A stretch of DNA of 64,000 nucleotides from Bacillota bacterium. Lineage in GTDB: Bacteria > Bacillota > Clostridia > Lachnospirales > Lachnospiraceae. The stretch covers positions 302,308 to 366,307 of the forward strand of contig JAEWQV010000017.1 of NCBI GenBank assembly GCA_023399055.1. Reading direction: 5' to 3'. Under the pieces are notes generated by a model. That model was given only the letters and a program-made list of their open reading frames with translations. It did no database searches and was not told the DNA's origin. The position numbers and the translations under genes are program-made. Of this stretch, positions 1 to 8,585 are shown in pieces (within the stretch, counting starts at the first letter, position 1; every line of letters starts with the position of its first letter).

Positions 1-791
1 TCTTCGACCACTTTGACATCAGGATCAGGGAGGTGACAACCCTCCAAATACTCTACTGAAAATGGTCTCACTACGGTTACTACTTGTTCAAAATCAAACT
101 TAAAATCACACGAATTGCAGGTTGTTAGTTGCTTTGATTTTTCTGATTTTAAATAACCGTCAATGTATATAAGTGAACCCTTTTTAATTGCTCCTTTGTC
201 TTTTATAGCCTGTTCCCCATATGTTTTTACCCAGGGAAAGTCTGCTGATACTTCGGGTTGTCCTTCAACGTAAAGTTTTCTGTTTACAGCAAGGTTGTAA
301 TGACCATACTCAGTACCATTGTCATAGGTGTAAAACGCTGGTTCTTGACATACAACTCCTATGACCTTCAAAATGTTGGATGCTTCAGCGCACGCTCTTA
401 GGTATTCAGCTCCATCTGCTCCGGAGTTTGCGTGAGCTCTAATACCCACGTAAATAGGCTCAATATAGTCAAGAACACCTCTGTGGAGAATTGTATGTCC
501 GCACTGGGGGCAAACCTTACCTCGAACCACATTTTTTGTAGCGACAATTCCTTTGATTTCAATAAAATCAAATTGTTTAATCTTAGAGCATGCGTTGATA
601 ATTTCTACGTTCTGTGTTTCTACGTAAAGATAATCATATCTTGGGGTATACATCCCTGCATTATCGTATACGTTACGCTTAATTGCAGTTAGTACAAATT
701 GTGCTTTGATGGGAATGTTCTCTGTATCGTATTTAATTGCTACGGGCTTTTTAACCTGTCCGATTAAGTAAATGTAATTTTCTTTTGCCAT
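1..791 (-). CDS. OB-fold / zinc-ribbon ssDNA-binding-like protein (C-terminus beyond window)
   Basis: The reading frame is open from the ATG at 791 to the window edge, giving 263 residues without a stop; the end is missing. It begins MAKENYIYLIGQV and has the alternating beta pattern of OB-fold proteins. A CPQCGH knuckle lies near residues 94-99 and a second CNSC knuckle near 226-229, which may together bind one zinc or two. A purine-rich stretch (AAAGGCGGGAG) precedes the start. It resembles in style the two other OB-like proteins of this element (11177-11584 and 44734-45528), so a role in handling single-stranded DNA during transfer or replication is inferred, not shown. It has a 200-base leader with a palindrome and a composite upstream element. 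Confidence 0.6.
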   Translation of the reverse strand, partial: MAKENYIYLIGQVKKPVAIKYDTENIPIKAQFVLTAIKRNVYDNAGMYTPRYDYLYVETQNVEIINACSKIKQFDFIEIKGIVATKNVVRGKVCPQCGHTILHRGVLDYIEPIYVGIRAHANSGADGAEYLRACAEASNILKVIGVVCQEPAFYTYDNGTEYGHYNLAVNRKLYVEGQPEVSADFPWVKTYGEQAIKDKGAIKKGSLIYIDGYLKSEKSKQLTTCNSCDFKFDFEQVVTVVRPFSVEYLEGCHLPDPDVKVVE

Positions 792-841
792 CGATTCTTT
801 TACTCCCGCCTTTCCAGTTAATTATCTATTTTGTTTTAAGT

Positions 842-876
842 TTTATCTTTATCTCATAATTATGTATAAAGATAAA
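842..876. promoter_or_regulatory. 11-bp inverted repeat flanking a CACATAAT-type box
   Basis: TTTATCTTTAT (842-852) and ATAAAGATAAA (866-876) are perfect inverted repeats. They enclose the minus-strand box TACATAAT (859-866), about 70 bases upstream of the start at 791. It could be an operator over a promoter or a hairpin in the leader RNA; the sequence cannot separate these. Confidence 0.45.
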
Positions 877-995
877 GCTATAAGGATGTCGGTTCGTTGA
901 CATTATTTAATCGAGCATCTGTACATATTATGCAGTTGTTATAGCTTAGCATTGTGTCATTAAATTTTCTCTTATTTGCATTAAGTATGTTAAAA

Positions 996-1034
996 ATTAT
1001 GTATATTTTTTTATAATAGGATGTTGTGAGAAAA
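996..1034 (-). promoter_or_regulatory. Composite upstream element E1
   Basis: Read on the minus strand this is TTTTCTCACAACA, 18 bp, then TACATAAT. The same two-part pattern occurs at 13055, 13119, 16112, 49729 and 51072, always with an outer span of 39 or 41 bp. Here it lies just after the terminator of the 1079-2095 gene and upstream of the gene starting at 791. It is probably a promoter or regulator site. Confidence 0.45.
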
Positions 1035-1072
1035 CAAAAGACACCGAATTGTTACTCCAGTGTCTCTGTTTG
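1033..1072 (-). terminator. Rho-independent terminator after 1079-2095
   Basis: On the minus strand an AGACAC/GTGTCT stem with a 15-base loop is followed by TTTTGTTTTC, a few bases after the stop codon at 1079. Confidence 0.6.
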
Positions 1073-1078
1073 TAAAGA

Positions 1079-2095
1079 TTAAATTATTTGTTTAAGAACA
1101 ACAAACTCAAAGAGTGATTTCATGATCGCATTTTGTTGCTTAATTCCAAGGTCTTTAGCTGCTAGTGCAGTCGATACTGTAAGTGCTACAATTTGATCAT
1201 ATAAGGTATCTCCAGACATATCAAGTTCCTTAAGCTTCTGCTTACTTAAATTCTTTGTGAATTCTTTGGGAAGAATGATTTTTTCTGGTGGACACTTTAC
1301 TACATTGTCAAGTTTACGTTTGATAGACATAAATTGATCGATAATGTAGTACTGAACATCTTCATAGATTTGAGTAATTGTAATTACCTTATTGTGACGA
1401 TAGCTTTTACCGAATATAGGAAGAAAACCTACATTACCATTTTTTGATAACATTGCACCAAAAGTAATGGTAAGTGATGATTCACCAGTATCAGAATCTT
1501 GGACTATACAATACGGAGTCAAAGTTTCTGATGCTCCTAGACAGGAGTATTCAATGGCGACCTTGTAAAAGTCGTGAGTAATCACCCAATCTCTTACAAT
1601 TTTACCCTGGATACCTTTTCCAAGATGAACGTCCTTAGAAGGTAATGCATCAATAACAGTTATGATAGATGGGCATGTCGCTACGTTTTTTTTAATTCCG
1701 ACCACCACACCATTTTGCAGTACAAATTGATATTTATCGCTGTTAAAAGCGATTTTCTTTGAGACTAAAGCAGAGCGTTCTCTGCATGATTCAGACAATC
1801 CCTCTCCTTTAAGACCAACAAGAGTTGCGATATCTAAAATCGCCTTCTGTGAAATTGGAAAACACTCAAGACCGATTCTTATGCCATCGCCTTGAAATTT
1901 GGCTCCCTTCATTTTAAAAGGTACGAAATCCACCGCGTTTTCTATACCGTTATGATAAATAGTTCCTCCTTTCGTATCAATGTAAACCATATCAATATTC
2001 ATGAGAGGCAATTCCTCTGTCGCTGTAGAAGCTTTGATTTTTTGATATGCCTCACAAAAGCTTCCGTACGTTTTCCCCTTTTCAAATCTTTTCAT
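1079..2095 (-). CDS. Hypothetical protein, 338 aa
   Basis: I do not recognise the family with certainty. The protein is soluble, with no signal peptide or membrane segment, and begins MKRFEKGKTYGSFCEAY. It is rich in beta-type segments in the middle and ends in a helical, hydrophobic tail. Its overall look, a stand-alone element-borne protein with segments such as MLSKNGNVGFLPIFGKSY, is somewhat like the phage/plasmid-type DUF932 group, but this is a weak impression. GGAGGGATAACT precedes the ATG. It lies between the conjugation operon and the OB-fold gene and ends in its own terminator, so it is probably a separate unit. An ATTACGTG box (2136-2143) sits about 40 bases upstream of the start. 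Confidence 0.6.
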   Translation of the reverse strand: MKRFEKGKTYGSFCEAYQKIKASTATEELPLMNIDMVYIDTKGGTIYHNGIENAVDFVPFKMKGAKFQGDGIRIGLECFPISQKAILDIATLVGLKGEGLSESCRERSALVSKKIAFNSDKYQFVLQNGVVVGIKKNVATCPSIITVIDALPSKDVHLGKGIQGKIVRDWVITHDFYKVAIEYSCLGASETLTPYCIVQDSDTGESSLTITFGAMLSKNGNVGFLPIFGKSYRHNKVITITQIYEDVQYYIIDQFMSIKRKLDNVVKCPPEKIILPKEFTKNLSKQKLKELDMSGDTLYDQIVALTVSTALAAKDLGIKQQNAIMKSLFEFVVLKQII

Positions 2096-2151
2096 AATAG
2101 TTATCCCTCCTATACTTTTTATATCCTATATTTTTATTACGTGGAAGACAA

Positions 2152-2183
2152 CAAGATGAAACGACAAGTCGTTTCACTAGTCA
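2152..2183. repeat. Dispersed palindromic repeat, copy A
   Basis: CAAGATGAAACGACAAGTCG is followed by TTTCACTAGTCA. The core GAAACGACAAGTCGTTTC is self-complementary apart from its centre. Related copies occur at 58588-58620 and 62935-62967 in the chromosomal part of the window, so this looks like a genome-wide repeat that has entered the element. Confidence 0.6.
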
Positions 2184-2185
2184 TA

Positions 2186-2280
2186 AAGAACAAAAGTGTG
2201 CTTTGCACACTCTCGCGTTCAAATACATTTAAAGCACAGCTTTTGTTCCGCGCGCGTAGCTGCGCATCATTAGCCCGCAG
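2186..2280. other. GC-richer nested-hairpin block next to repeat copy A
   Basis: GAACAAAAG (about 2190) pairs with CTTTTGTTC (about 2245), enclosing the small hairpin GTGTGCTTTGCACAC. A GCGCGCG/TGCGC stretch follows. Base composition differs from the surrounding AT-rich DNA and there is no supported reading frame. It is probably part of the same dispersed repeat as 2152-2183 or a small structured RNA. Confidence 0.35.
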
Positions 2281-2283
2281 GTC

Positions 2284-2329
2284 TTTTTATATAACAGGAA
2301 ATTCAATGGAATTTCCTGTTATATAAAAA
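2284..2329. repeat. Perfect 21-bp inverted repeat with 4-base loop
   Basis: TTTTTATATAACAGGAAATTC (2284-2304) and its exact complement (2309-2329) are separated by AATG. The T and A runs at both ends would let it act as a bidirectional terminator, but the stem is unusually long and perfect. Confidence 0.6.
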
Positions 2330-2358
2330 ATAAGCCCGGCTTTAAACCTGGGCTTATT
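2329..2358 (-). terminator. Terminator hairpin, minus strand
   Basis: AATAAGCCCAGG...CCGGGCTTATT followed by TTTT on the minus strand. It lies directly before the 21-bp inverted repeat, giving stacked hairpins after the conjugation operon. Confidence 0.55.
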
Positions 2359-2483
2359 CGTTTTTATCATATTATTGGAAGCACGATTTCGGCTCTGAAT
2401 GATTTTATCAATCAAGCCATATGCAGAAGCTTCTCTGTTGTAAGATAGTAATCTATTTCGGTACCGATAGTAACCTGCTTTAT

Positions 2484-2527
2484 AAAAAACAAGAGACCGA
2501 AACATATGTCCGATCCCTTGTTTTTTT
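2484..2527 (-). terminator. Terminator after 2535-3299
   Basis: On the minus strand AACAAGGGATCGGACATATG pairs imperfectly with CGGTCTCTTGTT, and a T6 run follows. Confidence 0.6.
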
Positions 2528-2534
2528 ATATAGT

Positions 2535-3299
2535 TTAAATATTTCCACCTTCATTAAGTTTTGACACTACATATTCTTCCATTGCCTCTATCTCTGCTTT
2601 CTTGACGTGATAACATGTAATCCCAGTTCTTTCAATAGGAAACATCATATGCAATATCCTTTCTTCATCCTGTTTGTATCCCATAGTTTTGAAATATGCA
2701 AAAGGTTGTGAATATGCTGCAACAGCCTGACCCGGATATTTTGCAGGCATAAAATAAACAGAGAATATAGGTAAATCCCCTTCTCCTAAAACTGCCTTAT
2801 CAAATGCGTCGCACATCTCTTTGTACTCTTCTAGCATCTGATGTACTTCCTGCATCCCTTTATCCAAAGGATTATCGAAAATAAGCTCAATATTTACAAT
2901 ATTGCCATCAAGTGTATATTCACTTACCTTGCAATATTCAACAGTAACATCTGCAATTGGAATGGAATTATCTGGTTCCTCTTCATCGTTGTCTGTTACA
3001 TAGTCCTCAGCTTGACCTTCTATGTAGACGCCCTCTGCTTCTTCAGGATTAAAATTTTTAATTTTTTTAAGTTCTACATGGATTATGCTTCTGGAATACC
3101 CTTCTTCATCCAAGCCCATTACTTCTTCTCTTACCATTTCCGGTGTTATATCCGGCAGATATTCATCAGCTTCTTCCGGTGCAGGTACAAAGTCAGGATC
3201 TATAAATTCCGTTGTCTCTTCTTCTAACTCTGGAATCGGTAAAAACTCATTGTTGTCAACTTCGTTATTCTCATCCGATTTCTTCTCTTCTTCATTCAT
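2535..3299 (-). CDS. Acidic hypothetical protein, 254 aa
   Basis: The first 70 residues are almost entirely acidic and disordered in character (Glu/Asp/Asn/Pro), and more acidic patches follow at about 105-115. The C-terminal half (about 120-250) looks folded, with a mixed helix/strand pattern and no membrane segment. AAGGAGG lies upstream of the ATG. It is the last gene of the conjugation operon, about 100 bases after VirB4 with a terminator-like hairpin between them. I do not recognise a family. Highly acidic element-borne proteins sometimes mimic DNA or act as chaperones; that is only a thought, not a call. Confidence 0.6.
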   Translation of the reverse strand: MNEEEKKSDENNEVDNNEFLPIPELEEETTEFIDPDFVPAPEEADEYLPDITPEMVREEVMGLDEEGYSRSIIHVELKKIKNFNPEEAEGVYIEGQAEDYVTDNDEEEPDNSIPIADVTVEYCKVSEYTLDGNIVNIELIFDNPLDKGMQEVHQMLEEYKEMCDAFDKAVLGEGDLPIFSVYFMPAKYPGQAVAAYSQPFAYFKTMGYKQDEERILHMMFPIERTGITCYHVKKAEIEAMEEYVVSKLNEGGNI

Positions 3300-3367
3300 T
3301 GGGTTACATCCTCCTTGTCTTATTATTTATTATAGTATGTCTATATAAAACTATATCAGTTTGTATG

Positions 3368-3393
3368 AAAAAGCCCAGAAACTAATCTGAGCC
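3368..3393 (-). terminator. Hairpin after virB4
   Basis: GCTCAGA/TCTGGGC stem (one T-G pair) followed by TTTTT on the minus strand, about 8 bases after the virB4 stop. It may reduce expression of the downstream acidic protein. Confidence 0.5.
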
Positions 3394-3400
3394 AATAGAA

Positions 3401-5875
3401 CTAAATTCTCATGGTTGCAGCTACATTTTCTGCATCATCAGGCTTGGTAGACATAATCTTATAAAGTTTTGTATCCGTAGGGAAGCTATTCTTAAAAGGA
3501 ATTAGAGTTCCGCCAAGATAAAGAAGTCCTTCGCCTTGATTTACATTGCTGATAAATTCCTGCTGTTCTTCTGAGATATTGAGCATTGCAGCAAGCTGAG
3601 CTCTGTTATTAGGAGCCTGTTTGAGCATTGTAATCATATCGCTTGTTTCAATGATGGTAGTCCCTTCATTCGTAGCAAAAAGATCTTCAACGTTCTGAGT
3701 AATACCTGTTGGGCAGCCACCCCACTTTCTAGCTCGCTTCCATATCATCTGCAAATACTCAGCAGATGCTTTTTCTTTCAGAATCAGATAAAACTCATCC
3801 AAGTATAACCAGGTACGAAACCCTCTACCTTTATTGGCAATCATACGGTTCCATACATCGGTAAGACAGATATACATACCGAGTTCCTTAAGGTTTTCAC
3901 CGATGCTGCTAATGTCATATACAACCATCTTGGAGTTCTCTGTGTTGATATTTGTCTTATATGCGAAAGTATTAAATGAACCCGTACAGTAAATCTGAAT
4001 TTGATTCGCAATTTCTTTTGCATTCATCTCTTTACGTGACCGAAGCATCTGACAGAAATCAATAAGCGTAGGGCACTGCTCTGCACAGAAATATAGGTTG
4101 TGTTCTTGAAGATATTCGAGATAAGGAGCATACATTTCTGTTACTACCTGGTCGATGACATTCTTGTCCGAACCTGTCAATATTGCATCACGACCCATCA
4201 TTCTAAGAACAAGACCAATGATGAAGTCAACTTTTTCCTGTAATGGAGCACGTTCCCCGTCAGGATCTGGTGTGATATCAAGATCGAGAGGGTTGATGTG
4301 GTTTACATTGTTCGCACCGGATGAAATCTTAATAACATCTCCATGCATAAGTTTGCACTGTGCAACATATTCTCGCTCTGGATCAACTACAAAAATCTGT
4401 GATTTAGGCTGTGTAAGGATAATCTGCTGCATCTCATTCTTTGCGATAAACGATTTACCGCCTCCAGGAATACCCAGGGTAACTGCACTCTGATTATGAC
4501 GAGTAAGCCTGTTTACGATAATAAGATTATTTGTCTGAGAGTTTACACCATAATAGAGTCCGCCAGGTTGTAACAGTTCTTTTGAAGCAAAAGGCTGAAT
4601 AGCGGATGCGGTATAGCTTGTCATAATCTTATGCACTTTAATAATATTCTTTGCAAGGGGAAGAGCCGTTGTCAGACCTTGTTCCTGCTGGAATCTTAAT
4701 ATATCAATTTGACAGATGTTTTCCCTGCCCTTTGTCTTAATCTGCTCTGTGTAAAGATCAAGGTCTTCCATATTTCTGGCAAAAACAACGACGACAAGAG
4801 TTATTTTAAGGAGACTCATATTGTGGTTTGTGATATCATCGAGCATCTCACCTGCATCTTTTTGTGCAGTCTGAAGCTTTGGAGAAATTAGGTCCGGGTT
4901 AATAACGCCTGATTCGGAAAGCTTTCTCTGAGCTTTGATAACATCACCGCCGATTGTTGTTACCTGGGCTGCTGCAAAGGCTGCCGCTTTATCTTTAGAC
5001 ATGGAGTTATAATGCACGGATAACAGCATATTTGCTGATACAGAAGAAATATCTTCAAGTAAAGTGCTTGATATTGAGCCGGGAATCCCTTTCAGATAAA
5101 GAGCTCTGGCATAGTTTTTCCCAAGCATCATATAGTCGGAAAAAAACTCAAAACCGGAAGGTCCTATAATATCTTTGGTTGTAACCCCTTGTTTACATAC
5201 AGTTTTAAGATCAAAAGCTTTCCCTTTCTGTCCGTTGATTATTTTTTCTCTTAAGAAATCACCTTCGTTACCAAGATTATAAATGTCGTGAAAGATTTCA
5301 AGTCGCTGTGCGATATCGATTGTTTCAATACCGGTATCGTTGATCTTGCTAAACTTAGAGTTTAAATCCTTTTCCAGAGAGGTAAATTTTGCAATTGCTT
5401 CTCTGATATTAGCTGCCGGAACACTTGCCGTAAGATATATCTCGGGCTTCATATTGTTTTTCCCGGCATGGATCGCACCTATAATTATATCGTTATTTTC
5501 TTTTCTAAGTTCGTCAAATCCATCTTCCTGCCTTTTCATCATGATGGATTGATTAAAACTATTTTTATCAACATTTCTGTTGTTAATGGTAATTTCAAAA
5601 TGGTTCGTATCATTAAAGGAAGCAAGTATTTTTTCATATGCAGCAAGCTGTTCTTCTTGTTTCTCTTCTCCGGCAGATGAATAATTTGCGTCCGGAACGA
5701 AATATGACTTCGTATACATACCTTCATCTGACTCAATAATTCCTCCTGCAGTGTTTAAATCCTCATAAACCCTGACGTAAGGTATTGTCTGTTGTATGGT
5801 TTTTCGAGCCTTAGGTGCTGATACTTTTGCTTTTTGCTCTATCTGTGCAACCTTTTTTGTTGAAAAAAGTCCCAT
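3401..5875 (-). CDS. virB4: VirB4-type conjugation ATPase
   Basis: This is the membrane-associated ATPase that energises pilus assembly and DNA transfer in type IV secretion. Walker A is GIPGGGKSF near residue 470, and Walker B is LYLDEF near 690, followed by a WKRARKWGG segment and the QN sensor (TGITQNVEDL) typical of VirB4/TraC proteins. The length, 824 residues, is normal for Gram-positive VirB4. The N-terminal about 430 residues form the family's less conserved domain. It starts 15 bases after the PrgI-like gene, the usual virB3-virB4 order. No missing motif or frameshift is visible. The gene symbol is a functional family name. Confidence 0.93.
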   Translation of the reverse strand: MGLFSTKKVAQIEQKAKVSAPKARKTIQQTIPYVRVYEDLNTAGGIIESDEGMYTKSYFVPDANYSSAGEEKQEEQLAAYEKILASFNDTNHFEITINNRNVDKNSFNQSIMMKRQEDGFDELRKENNDIIIGAIHAGKNNMKPEIYLTASVPAANIREAIAKFTSLEKDLNSKFSKINDTGIETIDIAQRLEIFHDIYNLGNEGDFLREKIINGQKGKAFDLKTVCKQGVTTKDIIGPSGFEFFSDYMMLGKNYARALYLKGIPGSISSTLLEDISSVSANMLLSVHYNSMSKDKAAAFAAAQVTTIGGDVIKAQRKLSESGVINPDLISPKLQTAQKDAGEMLDDITNHNMSLLKITLVVVVFARNMEDLDLYTEQIKTKGRENICQIDILRFQQEQGLTTALPLAKNIIKVHKIMTSYTASAIQPFASKELLQPGGLYYGVNSQTNNLIIVNRLTRHNQSAVTLGIPGGGKSFIAKNEMQQIILTQPKSQIFVVDPEREYVAQCKLMHGDVIKISSGANNVNHINPLDLDITPDPDGERAPLQEKVDFIIGLVLRMMGRDAILTGSDKNVIDQVVTEMYAPYLEYLQEHNLYFCAEQCPTLIDFCQMLRSRKEMNAKEIANQIQIYCTGSFNTFAYKTNINTENSKMVVYDISSIGENLKELGMYICLTDVWNRMIANKGRGFRTWLYLDEFYLILKEKASAEYLQMIWKRARKWGGCPTGITQNVEDLFATNEGTTIIETSDMITMLKQAPNNRAQLAAMLNISEEQQEFISNVNQGEGLLYLGGTLIPFKNSFPTDTKLYKIMSTKPDDAENVAATMRI

Positions 5876-5890
5876 ATTGTTACGTCCTCC

Positions 5891-6331
5891 TTAATTATAT
5901 TCAGGAAAGTCTTTATCTTTTTTATGTACTGGTGCAGCTTCTTTTTTTTGCTGTGATTTATTTCTTTTATTCTTTGGACTGCTTTGTGTTTGTTTTTCTT
6001 GTTGTGCAATTATTTTCTCATCGTCTGTTATGGTTTGATATATTCTTTTCTTGCTCGACAGGATATGATATTCATAATACTGTTTAATAAACTCAAGACA
6101 GGTCATACCGTAGGGATTTAAAAAGCCAAGCAGGGCTACGGGTGCAGCCACAAAAAGTATTGTCATTATTTTACTGTCCATTGACATCTGAAACATGTCT
6201 GACATATTCCACAATATCATAGCTATCACAGCTGCAATTCCGACAAATATAGACTGCCGGACCGTAAATGGGCCAACGAGCTTAGCCTGATATTTACCTA
6301 CGTCTTTTTGGGTTTTGCGTGATAATGCCAT
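5891..6331 (-). CDS. PrgI-family (VirB3-like) membrane protein
   Basis: The protein has 146 residues. Two adjacent membrane segments lie at about 30-48 and 55-73 after a short N-terminus with the FTVRQSIF motif, then a NPYGMTCLEF segment and a basic, Gln/Lys-rich tail. This is the layout of PrgI-family proteins that sit directly before VirB4 in Gram-positive conjugation operons and replace VirB3 at the inner-membrane base of the channel. It is 24 bases downstream of the VirB6-like gene and 15 bases upstream of virB4. The C-terminal tail (about 100-146) is very charged and probably cytoplasmic. Confidence 0.85.
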   Translation of the reverse strand: MALSRKTQKDVGKYQAKLVGPFTVRQSIFVGIAAVIAMILWNMSDMFQMSMDSKIMTILFVAAPVALLGFLNPYGMTCLEFIKQYYEYHILSSKKRIYQTITDDEKIIAQQEKQTQSSPKNKRNKSQQKKEAAPVHKKDKDFPEYN

Positions 6332-6355
6332 TTGTTTTATCTCTCCTTTATATAA

Positions 6356-7252
6356 TTATGAGAATACTTCCTTAACCTTACTGGACGCACCGAATACAGC
6401 ACCTACAATTGCAAGTTCCGCTCCTGCTATCGCGAGCATTCCCGCTGCGACATTAGCTTGTCCCCCTGCCATTTCATATGCAGAATTTAACAGCGGCGGA
6501 CTGATTGCTAGAATAAGCATTATCATAGCTCCTGCTAAAAGGGCTCCGAAAAAAGATTTAATGTATTTGACTCCCGGTGAACTAATTCCTCCTTCAAAAA
6601 GGTTTGCTGCACCAATAGGAAATAATGCCGCTCTCCAGGTTACATCAAGAACTCTCATAAATACACATACGTACAAAGCTAATACGGAAATCTTTTTAAC
6701 CAGCCATGGTAAAAGAGATGTAAACCATAATGCTACATATCCGCCAAAACTTGAATTATCATTAAGAACTTCGTCGACGGTAGCATCTAACGGAAAATCT
6801 CCTATTCTTGTGCCGATATCCTTTAGTAAAAATTCACTAATTTTTAGAAGATATAAAATGATAGGCCAGCTTTTTGTTACTATAGTGACAGCAATAATTA
6901 ATTTGATAAATTCTTTGATATAATGCTCCAACGTGGTATTATCCTTACTTGCCATATCTATAAGTGCCATAATAAAGTACGTTGTAACCAATGCAACACC
7001 AACTGGCATAATTGTTTGCGTGGTTAGGGTTTGGACAGTATTCCATAGTGACTGATAGATAGTACCTGTGCCTGTGCCATCTTGGTTTAATATAAGATAT
7101 AGTCCGCCAATTGGGCTCTTAAACTCTGATGTGTCAAAAATTGATTCCAGATTGCTAGCTGCCGGGCCTTCAAAAAATCCGTCTAGCCAGGATGCCGGTC
7201 CCAATATTAAAATATGAAGCTTTAAAATTATATTTAATAAAATTGTTTGCAT
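6356..7252 (-). CDS. VirB6/TrbL-like polytopic membrane protein
   Basis: The protein has 298 residues and about six hydrophobic segments, including TLTTQTIMPVGVALVTTYFI and a long C-terminal pair rich in Gly and Ala. This topology, together with its place between pilin-type genes and prgI-virB4, supports the VirB6/TrbL channel role in the conjugative apparatus. The N-terminal 60 residues look extracellular or periplasmic-side, with SWLDGFFEG and an Asp/Gly-rich loop. It begins 8 bases after the stop of the triple VirB2-like gene, so the two are probably translationally coupled. No enzyme motif is expected or seen. Confidence 0.8.
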   Translation of the reverse strand: MQTILLNIILKLHILILGPASWLDGFFEGPAASNLESIFDTSEFKSPIGGLYLILNQDGTGTGTIYQSLWNTVQTLTTQTIMPVGVALVTTYFIMALIDMASKDNTTLEHYIKEFIKLIIAVTIVTKSWPIILYLLKISEFLLKDIGTRIGDFPLDATVDEVLNDNSSFGGYVALWFTSLLPWLVKKISVLALYVCVFMRVLDVTWRAALFPIGAANLFEGGISSPGVKYIKSFFGALLAGAMIMLILAISPPLLNSAYEMAGGQANVAAGMLAIAGAELAIVGAVFGASSKVKEVFS

Positions 7253-7260
7253 AATTTATC

Positions 7261-8010
7261 TCACCTCAATCCAAATACGCTAAAAACAAGCGGCATCGCT
7301 GCTAATATAATTCCAATTGTCAACAAAACAATATGTCTTTGAAGCTGGGATGAATCCTGATCCTTAAGGGAAAGTATGGTATGGAACAATCCGTATACGC
7401 CAAGAATTATGCCAATAAATCTTGAAACATCGGCGATTACATCAATAATTAGCTTTGTAACATTTGCCATTCCTGCGGGTTGCATTGCATAATCAGCCGC
7501 TGTAATTAAGATAGCTTTAAGAGAATACAGCGCACCGCCTACAGACATAAGTTTTCCGGCATCTGCCTTTTGAGCACCATCTTCATTAATAAAAGACAAT
7601 ATCATTTGTAATATCGCAACTGCTAATAATATTATTGCAACCAGTTTCAATACTGTTCCGGCAACACCTGCTATATTTAGAACTATTTGCGTAGGATTTC
7701 CAGAATTGTTTTTTATATCTATCGCAGTTATGATCGCATTGCTTGATACAAAGACAGCTCCCAAACCAAACAATAATGTTGCTTGCATTTTTGAGTGGGA
7801 ATCCTGCTGTTGCATTGCTATTATCATCTTTATAATAGCAATTGCGACTATAATAGCTCCTGCGTATATTAACATACCAAGTAAGAACCCGTTAAAATCC
7901 TCTATCGCACCTACGGCTGAACCACCAGCCATATCGCTTGCAACGTCCGAGACAGTTGTTCCGCTGCCATAACCTATGTCCAGTAATATTTTTGCCAATA
8001 TCAAGCTCAC
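7261..8010 (-). CDS. Membrane protein made of three VirB2-like units
   Basis: The 249 residues contain three repeats of a two-helix unit, at about 36-98, 108-172 and 185-249. Each has a first hydrophobic helix, a short polar turn (QQQDSHSK, INEDGAQK, KDQDSSQL) and a second hydrophobic helix. The third copy is close to the neighbouring pilin: both carry GI(I/L)LGVYGL, then a KDQD turn, then a GIIL helix. There is no clear cleavable signal peptide. It looks like a fused trimer of a VirB2-type pilin, which could be a pilus base, cap or membrane adaptor. The gene lies 69 bases after the pilin with a hairpin between, and 8 bases before the VirB6-like gene. Confidence 0.7.
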   Translation of the reverse strand: MSLILAKILLDIGYGSGTTVSDVASDMAGGSAVGAIEDFNGFLLGMLIYAGAIIVAIAIIKMIIAMQQQDSHSKMQATLLFGLGAVFVSSNAIITAIDIKNNSGNPTQIVLNIAGVAGTVLKLVAIILLAVAILQMILSFINEDGAQKADAGKLMSVGGALYSLKAILITAADYAMQPAGMANVTKLIIDVIADVSRFIGIILGVYGLFHTILSLKDQDSSQLQRHIVLLTIGIILAAMPLVFSVFGLR

Positions 8011-8037
8011 TATATATCACTTCCTTTTCTATGCCAT

Positions 8038-8067
8038 AAATGCCCACTAAATAACCTGTGGGCATTT
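8038..8067. promoter_or_regulatory. Intercistronic hairpin between pilin and triple-unit gene
   Basis: AAATGCCCAC and GTGGGCATTT form a perfect 10-bp stem with a 10-base loop just after the pilin stop. There is no good T-run, so it may stabilise or attenuate the mRNA and keep pilin expression above that of the downstream genes. Confidence 0.5.
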
Positions 8068-8079
8068 ATATGGTTGTGT

Positions 8080-8514
8080 TTAGTTAACTGTAATTCCAAA
8101 TACTGCAGTAACAATTAGCTTAAACATAACAAGGATAATACCAACCGCTAAAAGTACAATTCCCTGCGTGATGCCGTTGGCATCCTGATCCTTAAGTGCT
8201 ACAATAAGCTTGTAAAGACCATATACACCAAGTAGAATACCAACTACTCTTGCGACCATTGCGATAATGCTAATAACATTACCAAGCATATTGTCCGTGC
8301 CTGCTCCGCTGTTTTGGTCAAGACCAAGATTTTGTTCAAGTCCAGAGAGGCCGCCTGTTGTACCGCCTGTTCCACCGGTTGTACCAGCGTAAGCTACTGC
8401 CGCTGTATTTAATGTAACTACACACATTGTGAGAACAAGAGCAAATGTCATAAACATTTTCTTCATTACACCATCTTTTAAAGATTCCTTAGGTTTCGAG
8501 ATAAGATTTTTCAT
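8080..8514 (-). CDS. VirB2-like pilin precursor
   Basis: A start at 8514 is chosen because AAAGGAG stands 8 bases before that ATG; a longer frame to 8559 lacks a site. The 144-residue product has a signal-type segment (about 20-42, ending AVAYAG), a Gly/Thr-rich linker, then two hydrophobic helices joined by a short KDQDANG turn. This is the architecture of small VirB2/TrbC-type pilins, which are exported, trimmed and assembled into the conjugative pilus. It has its own upstream ATTATGTG box at 8586-8593. It is a close relative of each unit of the next gene. Confidence 0.75.
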   Translation of the reverse strand: MKNLISKPKESLKDGVMKKMFMTFALVLTMCVVTLNTAAVAYAGTTGGTGGTTGGLSGLEQNLGLDQNSGAGTDNMLGNVISIIAMVARVVGILLGVYGLYKLIVALKDQDANGITQGIVLLAVGIILVMFKLIVTAVFGITVN

Positions 8515-8585
8515 ATTTCTTCTCCTTTGCAAATTTTCTAAATAATGTTTTGTGTGCAAAGCAAAACACTATAATTGTTTTATTT

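Noticed and set aside
2287..2505. 72-codon minus-strand frame
   Set aside because: It runs through two terminator hairpins and the 21-bp palindrome and has no ribosome binding site.
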